A DNA stretch of 64,000 nucleotides from Curtobacterium sp. VKM Ac-2865 (GTDB lineage: Bacteria; Actinomycetota; Actinomycetes; Actinomycetales; Microbacteriaceae), in the NCBI RefSeq assembly GCF_015350905.1, contig NZ_JADKRZ010000001.1:496001-560000 (forward strand). The letters are read 5' to 3'. Shown piece after piece: positions 59,193-64,000 of this stretch. The notes under the pieces are model-generated. The model did no database searches, had not been told where the DNA came from, and saw only the letters and a list, made by a program, of their open reading frames with translations. Position 1 is the stretch's first letter. Each line of letters begins with the position of its first letter. The translations under genes and the position numbers were made by a program.

Positions 59193-60131
59193 CTACTTGA
59201 GCAGCCCCTCCTTGGTCAGCCAGTCCTTCGCCGCCGTCGTCGCCTGGGCCTTCTCGCTGCCCTCGACGCGGTTGCGGAGGGCGATGAGGTCATCTGTCGT
59301 CAGCTTCGCAGAGATCTTGTTCAACACCGAGGCGAGCTTCGCGCTGTAGATCTTCTTGTTCAAGAACGGCAGGATGTTCTGCGCCGCGATCAGGTTCTCC
59401 GGGTCCTTCAACACGAGCAGTTTCTTCGTCACGAGGTCAGGCGACGTCGTGTAGATGTCGGCCACCTGCACCGTGCCGTCGACGAGGGCCTTGACCGTGT
59501 CCGGTCCGCCGTAGTCCTCGATGGACTTGAAGGTCACCTTGTCGACGCCGTACGTCGACTTGAGCCCGGGGATGCCGTACGGAAGAGTGCCGAACTGCGG
59601 GTTGGCGCCGAGCGTGAACGGCTCGATCTTCGCGAGGTCCCCGATCGACGTGAGGCCGCTCTTCGCCGCCTCCGCCTGGGTCACGACGTACGCGTCCTTG
59701 TCCTCGGCCGGCGACGGCTCGAGCACCTGGAAGTCCTTCGGCACCGCGGTCTTCAGCGCAGCGTCGACGTCGTCGGTCGTCTTCGCGGTGGCCTTGGTGT
59801 CGTAGAAGAACAACAGGTTGCCGTTGTACTCCGGCATCAGGTTGATCGATCCGTCCTTGAGCGCGGGGATCGTGGTCTGCCTCGGGCCGAGGTTGAACTT
59901 GGTCGTCACGTCGAACCCGGCGTCCTTCAGCGCGAGCGCGTACATGTTCCCGAGGATCTCGCTCTCCGGGTAGTTGAACGAACCCACCACGATCGGCGTG
60001 CTGCCCTTGTCGGTGCCGCCGCCGGGAGCTGCTCCCGTGGGATCGGAGGTGGAACACCCGGAGAGTGCCACGACCGCTCCGATGGCCACGACCCCCGCGA
60101 GGATGCGTGTTCTGGTGCCTGCTGTGAACAT
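59193..60131 (-). CDS. Osmoprotectant (glycine betaine/choline-type) ABC transporter binding lipoprotein
   Basis: 312 residues, OpuAC/ProX type II. Lipobox ALSGC with the lipidated Cys at 26. Typical motifs VVGSFNYPESEILGNMYA, LMPEYNGNLL and the C-terminal LRNRVEG. The ATG overlaps the permease stop by 1 nt. The substrate cannot be fixed from sequence. Confidence 0.92.
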   Translation of the reverse strand: MFTAGTRTRILAGVVAIGAVVALSGCSTSDPTGAAPGGGTDKGSTPIVVGSFNYPESEILGNMYALALKDAGFDVTTKFNLGPRQTTIPALKDGSINLMPEYNGNLLFFYDTKATAKTTDDVDAALKTAVPKDFQVLEPSPAEDKDAYVVTQAEAAKSGLTSIGDLAKIEPFTLGANPQFGTLPYGIPGLKSTYGVDKVTFKSIEDYGGPDTVKALVDGTVQVADIYTTSPDLVTKKLLVLKDPENLIAAQNILPFLNKKIYSAKLASVLNKISAKLTTDDLIALRNRVEGSEKAQATTAAKDWLTKEGLLK

Positions 60132-60910
60132 CAGTGGTCCCTTTCGTCGACGGTCAAGGCCGTCACCGCGCGGCGCCGGAGTGGCAGCGCGCGGACGTGT
60201 GTGCGACGGCGGCGGGTCTGGGTGTGCAGGCCGCGTCGAGTGAGGAGCTGCACGAACGCGAAGAGCCCGTCGATGACGAGCGCGAGCACCGTCACGAGCA
60301 ACGCACCGCCGAGGATGAGGTCGTTGTCGTTCAGACTGATGCCGGTCGAGATGATCGCGCCGAGGCCGCCGAGCGAGACGTACGACGCGATGACCACCGT
60401 CGCGATGACCTGCAGCACGGACGCCCGGATGCCGCCGATGATCAGCGGCAGCGACAGCGGGACCTCGACCTTGAGCAGGATCTGCAGCTCGGTCATCCCC
60501 ACCGACCGGGCGGCGTCCACCGTCTGCGGGTCGACGGACTCCACACCCGCGTACGCCCCCGCGAGGATCGACGGGATCGCGAGGACGACGAACGCGACGA
60601 TCGACGCGATGAACGCCGTCTTCGTGAAGGGCACGGTGTACCCGATCACGACGAAGAGGGTGCCGAGCAGGCCCAGCGTCGGCAGTGCACGCATGGAGCC
60701 GCTGAACGCGATGACGAAGCCGCGCCCTCGCCCGGTGTGTCCGATGTAGAAGCCCAGCGGCAGCGCGATCACCGCGGCGATGGCGACTGAGATGACTGTG
60801 TAGAGGAGGTGCTCGACGAGCCGGTCCTGGATCGGGAGCGGCGTCTGGAGTCCGGCACGGTAGTTCGCCGGGTCGAGCAGCCAGGCGACCGCACTGAGGA
60901 AGAACTGCAC
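60131..60910 (-). CDS. Osmoprotectant ABC transporter permease, OpuCB/CD type (1)
   Basis: 259 residues from the GTG at 60910. Six membrane helices; EAA-like loop VDAARSVGMTELQILLKVEVPLSLP (in part) and GLGAIISTGI. The last 30 residues are basic. It begins 2 nt after the stop of the other permease. Confidence 0.92.
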   Translation of the reverse strand: MQFFLSAVAWLLDPANYRAGLQTPLPIQDRLVEHLLYTVISVAIAAVIALPLGFYIGHTGRGRGFVIAFSGSMRALPTLGLLGTLFVVIGYTVPFTKTAFIASIVAFVVLAIPSILAGAYAGVESVDPQTVDAARSVGMTELQILLKVEVPLSLPLIIGGIRASVLQVIATVVIASYVSLGGLGAIISTGISLNDNDLILGGALLVTVLALVIDGLFAFVQLLTRRGLHTQTRRRRTHVRALPLRRRAVTALTVDERDH

Positions 60911-60912
60911 TG

Positions 60913-61599
60913 TCAGGCCCCCCGTTCGATCGTCGCCAGCACCGCTCGGCGCCGCGGCCGTCGCGGTGTCCGACGCGACCACGGCATGAGGACGCGCCCG
61001 ATCGCCACCAGGAGGGCGTCGAAGACCAGGGCGATGACGAGGCTCGCCGCCACGCCGACGAGGATCTCCTCGAGGAACTGCCGCTGACGCCCGTCCGTGA
61101 AGAGGTACCCGATGTTCGCGGAACCGACCAGGGCGCCCACCGACACCAGGGCAACGGTGCTCGCGGAGACCACCCGCATCCCCGCGAGGAGGACCGGGCC
61201 CGCCAGCGGGAACTCGACCGACCAGAAGCGCGTCCACGCCGAGTACCCCACCGCAGTGGCCGAGTCGATGACGTCGGCGGGGACAGCGGCGAACGCGTCA
61301 GCTGTCATCCGCACCATGATGGCGACCGCGTAGACGGAGAGCCCGACGACGATGTTCAGCGGGTCGGTGATGCGGGTGCCGAGCAGGTACGGCAGGATCA
61401 CGAACAGCGGCAACGACGGGATCGTGTAGAGCAGGCTGCCGCCACCGACGATGACTCCTCGGACTGCCTGCCACCGGTTCGCCACCCACCCCAGCGGCAC
61501 CGCGAGGACGAATCCCAGGACGATGGGCACCGCAGCGAGACCCGCGTGCGTCACGGTGAGGCCCCAGATGAGACCGAAGTTCGTCGTGATCCAGTTCAG
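60913..61599 (-). CDS. Osmoprotectant ABC transporter permease, OpuCB/CD type (2), start uncertain
   Basis: 228 residues if it starts at the CTG at 61599, which gives the family-like N-terminus NWITTNFGLIWGLT. No ATG, GTG or TTG exists in frame between there and 61851. Six helices, with the EAA loop DSATAVGYSAWTRFWSVEFPLA. The upstream region carries a remnant of a hydrolase gene, so the original start may have been lost in a rearrangement. No ATPase gene is present in the operon. Confidence 0.8.
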   Translation of the reverse strand: MNWITTNFGLIWGLTVTHAGLAAVPIVLGFVLAVPLGWVANRWQAVRGVIVGGGSLLYTIPSLPLFVILPYLLGTRITDPLNIVVGLSVYAVAIMVRMTADAFAAVPADVIDSATAVGYSAWTRFWSVEFPLAGPVLLAGMRVVSASTVALVSVGALVGSANIGYLFTDGRQRQFLEEILVGVAASLVIALVFDALLVAIGRVLMPWSRRTPRRPRRRAVLATIERGA

Positions 61600-61722
61600 G
61601 GCAGCATCCCAATCCTCGTCGGACAGCCGCGAGTGGGACCTGGTCCCGCCGGAGTGCTGCGTGGATGCCAGGGTAGCCGCGCCTGCCGCTCCTGACCGGG
61701 ACGACGTGTGATGCGAGCGAAC

Positions 61723-61759
61723 GGGTCGAACGGCGGTCGGGGCATGGTGTCGGCCATCG
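61723..61759 (-). pseudogene. 5' remnant of an alpha/beta hydrolase gene
   Basis: The first 12 codons (MADTMPRPPFDP) and about 35 bp of leader match the hydrolase pseudogene at 59017-59088 with few differences; the rest of the gene is missing. Confidence 0.7.
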
Positions 61760-61872
61760 CGCAGTCCTGTTGGACCAGGAGTGGCGGCCCGGTCGGACCA
61801 CGTGTCGCCACGGCTGACGGCGGCCGCGTTCTCCCCTCGACCGAACCACACCCCGGAACTCCCGCGGCGGCG

Positions 61873-62676
61873 TCACGGCCGCGGTTCGGACACCAGGGCG
61901 AGCAGTCGGGCGATGACGAGGTCTCGCCACGGGAGCGAGGACCAGGCGTGGTCTGCGTCGTTGACCGCCGTGAAGGTGGCATCGGGCAGGAGCCGGCCGT
62001 AGCGTTCGCCGTACTCCACGGGGACGATCGTGTCAGCGGTCCCGTGCAGCACGTGGACCGGTCCCGGATAGCCATCTGCTTCGGCGTACACGTCGAGACC
62101 GTCGCGGACGTCGTCGATGAAGGCCCTGCCGAGCCGCATCCCCCCGAAGTCGAACCAACCACGGTCGCGCACGGTGGCGAGCGGCTGGCCCTGGATCTCG
62201 TCACGCACCGTGATGTCGTCCACGACGACCCCGGCCGGGGACCAGAGGGTGAGCGTGGTCACGAGCTGGGGCAGGCGCGCGGCGGCGATCGCGGACTCGA
62301 CGGCGCCGAGGCTGTGCCCGGCCAGGTGCACACGTCCGCCGTGCTGCCCGGCGACGTGTTCGGCCATCGTGACGACCTGGTCGACCTCGTCGCGCAGGGT
62401 GATCGCCGTGAAGGACCCGTCGCTCACCCCGTGACCGAGCCGGTCGAACGCGTACGACGTGCGGCCGACGTCAGCGAGCGCGTCAGCGGCCTGGACGAAC
62501 AGCTGCCGAGGTCCCGTGGCGGAGTCACCGAACCCGTGGACGAAGAGGACCGGAGCACTGTCCGTGTCCGACACTGCGGTCCCGGTCGGGCGTCGGATCC
62601 AACCGCGGATGGTCACGCCGCCGTGCTGCAACGTCGTCGCGGTGAGGTCCCGGTGCACCAGGTGCTCCGCGAGCAC
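61873..62676 (-). CDS. Alpha/beta hydrolase, cinnamoyl/feruloyl esterase-like
   Basis: 267 residues from the GTG at 62676. Oxyanion HGFGD, FDRLGHGVSDGSF, nucleophile Ser in LAGHSLGAVESA (about residue 122), acid in GTADTIVP and His in DADHAW. This resembles the Est1E/LJ0536 cinnamoyl esterases. It is separated from the decarboxylase stop by 2 nt. The pair would free hydroxycinnamic acids from esters and then decarboxylate them. Confidence 0.8.
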   Translation of the reverse strand: MLAEHLVHRDLTATTLQHGGVTIRGWIRRPTGTAVSDTDSAPVLFVHGFGDSATGPRQLFVQAADALADVGRTSYAFDRLGHGVSDGSFTAITLRDEVDQVVTMAEHVAGQHGGRVHLAGHSLGAVESAIAAARLPQLVTTLTLWSPAGVVVDDITVRDEIQGQPLATVRDRGWFDFGGMRLGRAFIDDVRDGLDVYAEADGYPGPVHVLHGTADTIVPVEYGERYGRLLPDATFTAVNDADHAWSSLPWRDLVIARLLALVSEPRP

Positions 62677-62678
62677 GG

Positions 62679-63206
62679 TCAGTTGCTCCGGTCCGCGAAC
62701 CCGGCGGGCAGGTCAGCCGGCGCCGTGTCGATGACGCGCTCGTCGTCCGCTCCGACGAACTCGAACAGGGTGATGTGCGCGAACTCGGGCACGACGTAGA
62801 TCGGGTAGGTGGGGCCGGCGTCGCGGTGCTGGCGCATCAGGTCGAGGTGGTCGTTCTGGAACAGGACGGTCTTGCTGCCGTCCTCCTCCACCCAGTGCGG
62901 GAAGAAGATCGTGCCGTGCAGCACGCGCTCCCCCGGTACCACGTTCACGACGACGCTCGTGCCCGTCGGCTCGTTCCAGGAGACCTTGTAGACGCCGGCG
63001 GTCAGCATCACGAGGTCGATCTGCTGGTCCTTGACCCACCGACCCCCGACCATGCCCGTGTGGATGCGGTAGTCGATGGTCGTCGCGTTCTTCACGTACA
63101 TCTCGTACTGCCATCCGTTGGCGTACGTGTAGATGAACCGGTGGCCGACGATGCCGGCGAGGTCCTGGGTGGGGACGGGCTGTGCAACTGAGGTGGAGAT
63201 CATCAT
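62679..63206 (-). CDS. padC: Phenolic acid decarboxylase
   Basis: 175 residues from the ATG at 63206 (AGGA 7 nt upstream; an upstream start at 63239 would overlap the operator). Converts ferulic, p-coumaric and caffeic acid to vinyl phenols. The compact beta-barrel family is recognised by [29 protein letters not shown] and [14 protein letters not shown]; the conserved Tyr, Arg and Glu residues are present. Confidence 0.93.
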   Translation of the reverse strand: MMISTSVAQPVPTQDLAGIVGHRFIYTYANGWQYEMYVKNATTIDYRIHTGMVGGRWVKDQQIDLVMLTAGVYKVSWNEPTGTSVVVNVVPGERVLHGTIFFPHWVEEDGSKTVLFQNDHLDLMRQHRDAGPTYPIYVVPEFAHITLFEFVGADDERVIDTAPADLPAGFADRSN

Positions 63207-63228
63207 GAGGACATCCTGCGCCAAAAAT

Positions 63229-63245
63229 GCGTTTGTCACAAACGC
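63229..63245. promoter_or_regulatory. MarR-type operator between padC and its regulator
   Basis: GCGTTTG-TCA-CAAACGC, a perfect 7-bp inverted repeat in the 64-bp divergent region. It overlaps -35-like sequences in both directions (TTGTGA for padC, TTGTCA for the regulator). Confidence 0.8.
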
Positions 63246-63270
63246 TTTCGGGGGACTCTAAGCTGGCCCG

Positions 63271-63759
63271 ATGACCCGCGAACACGACCCGACCGTGCTC
63301 CGGGCGGTCGCGCGCGACATCAGCGACGGCATCGGCCCGTTCCGCCGCACGCTCCTCAACGCCTCGCGGCGCGACGGCGCCCTGCCGGAGCTGCCGGACG
63401 CCCAGATCGAGGTCCTACGCCGACTCGACGAGGGCGACTGGACGACACCCACGGCGCTCGGGCGCGCCCTCGGGCTGGCACGGTCGACCGTCAGCAACCT
63501 CGTCATCGCCATGGAGCGCGACGGACTCGTCCAACGACGTCTGGCCAGCGGGGACGGCCGGAGCACCGAGGTCACGCTGACCGACCTCGCGCGGGAGCGT
63601 CTGCGCGTGTACGACCGGTCGGCGGAACACGTCCTGGTCGCAGCCCTCGATCAACTGACGCCGGACGAGGTCCGGGCGGTGCGTTCCGCCCTGCCCGTGC
63701 TGGCCCGCATCCGGGACGCCGTCGCGACCTCGTCCACCCGGCCGTCCCCGGAGCACTGA
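63271..63759 (+). CDS. MarR family transcriptional regulator
   Basis: 162 residues; the winged helix has TALGRALGLARSTVSNLVIAM (in part) and wing RRLASGDGRSTEVTLT. TAAGCT ends 6 nt before the ATG, so it is leaderless. Divergent from padC, it is probably a repressor released by phenolic acids, by analogy with PadR and other hydroxycinnamate regulators. Confidence 0.92.
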   Translation: MTREHDPTVLRAVARDISDGIGPFRRTLLNASRRDGALPELPDAQIEVLRRLDEGDWTTPTALGRALGLARSTVSNLVIAMERDGLVQRRLASGDGRSTEVTLTDLARERLRVYDRSAEHVLVAALDQLTPDEVRAVRSALPVLARIRDAVATSSTRPSPEH

Positions 63760-63768
63760 CCCGGGCGG

Positions 63769-64000
63769 TCAGGCTCCCTGTCGGTCGGGCACTGACCCTT
63801 CGAGCAGTCGCGTCGTCCAGTCGCCGAGCGCAGCGACCGCGCGACGGGAGACCACCGCGTTCGGGACCATGCTCGTGAACCCGTGGAAGGCGCCCGGCCA
63901 GACGTGCAGCTCGGCGTCGACCCCTGCCGCCCAGAGGCGGCTGGCGAAGGCGACGGTCTCGTCGCGGAACACCTCCGCGCTGCCGCAGTCGAGGTAGGTG
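63769..64000 (-). CDS. Alpha/beta hydrolase fold-3, C-terminal end (runs off the window)
   Basis: 77 codons of the C-terminus, ending GSVPDRQGA, with the acid-side DCGSAEVFRDE and His in AFHGFTSM. From 63789 it is identical to the pseudogene at 58690-58901. The intact gene probably continues to the right. Confidence 0.8.
   Translation of the reverse strand, partial: TYLDCGSAEVFRDETVAFASRLWAAGVDAELHVWPGAFHGFTSMVPNAVVSRRAVAALGDWTTRLLEGSVPDRQGA

Noticed and set aside
58670..64000. Insertion sequence or transposon to explain the duplicated hydrolase pieces
   Set aside because: No transposase, terminal inverted repeats or target duplications were found; recombination between gene copies fits better.

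Overview
The window comes from a very GC-rich, Gram-positive actinobacterium, most likely a member of the Microbacteriaceae close to Curtobacterium. This is inferred from base composition, the rel/sec/ruv/pdx gene order, an HspR-type (HAIR) operator, a sortase substrate ending in an LAFTG motif, and many promoters of the form TANNNT placed 6-7 nt before a start codon (leaderless transcripts). No database search was possible, so the genus is only a suggestion.

Layout. 1-12.5 kb is conserved housekeeping, all on the minus strand: apt, thrS, a HIT protein, pdxS-pdxT, yebC, ruvC-ruvA-ruvB, yajC-secD-secF, a small rhodanese, and the start of rel at the left edge. 12.5-26 kb is a mixed stretch: a ClpC-type ATPase with an HspR operator, a YbaK deacylase, a short YidC paralogue, an MFS exporter, a large cell-wall-anchored protein, a NUDIX hydrolase, an alpha/beta hydrolase, a secreted SGNH lipase whose start is probably CTG, and a PRC-barrel protein. 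26.1-39.4 kb is a sugar and glycan cluster: three family 9 glycosyltransferases, three other glycosyltransferases, a GmhB-like phosphatase, GmhA, two HldE-type bifunctional enzymes, an SDR and an aldehyde dehydrogenase. Together these form a nearly complete ADP-heptose pathway, unusual for a Gram-positive. 39.4-47.9 kb is a peptide-type ABC transporter operon with a CocE-like peptidase/esterase and its own TetR regulator, with a palindromic operator over the promoter. 48.0-49.7 kb is a molybdopterin oxidoreductase, flavin reductase and zinc-ribbon module, followed by a tRNA-Gly.

50-57.6 kb holds a Nei-type DNA glycosylase, a secreted GH43 glycoside hydrolase, a non-coding array of 19-bp tandem repeats inside a 103-bp duplication, and a two-component system divergent from a low-complexity membrane protein. 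58.6-64 kb looks rearranged. An osmoprotectant-type ABC transporter that lacks an ATPase gene and a normal start for one permease is flanked by broken pieces of an alpha/beta hydrolase gene. An identical 3' end of that hydrolase recurs at the right edge, where the intact copy probably lies. Beside it is a plant-phenolic module: a cinnamoyl-esterase-like hydrolase, phenolic acid decarboxylase and a divergent MarR regulator with a clear operator.

The secreted GH43 enzyme, the lipase, the cinnamoyl esterase and the phenolic acid decarboxylase fit a plant-associated life. No prophage, insertion sequence or CRISPR array was seen.
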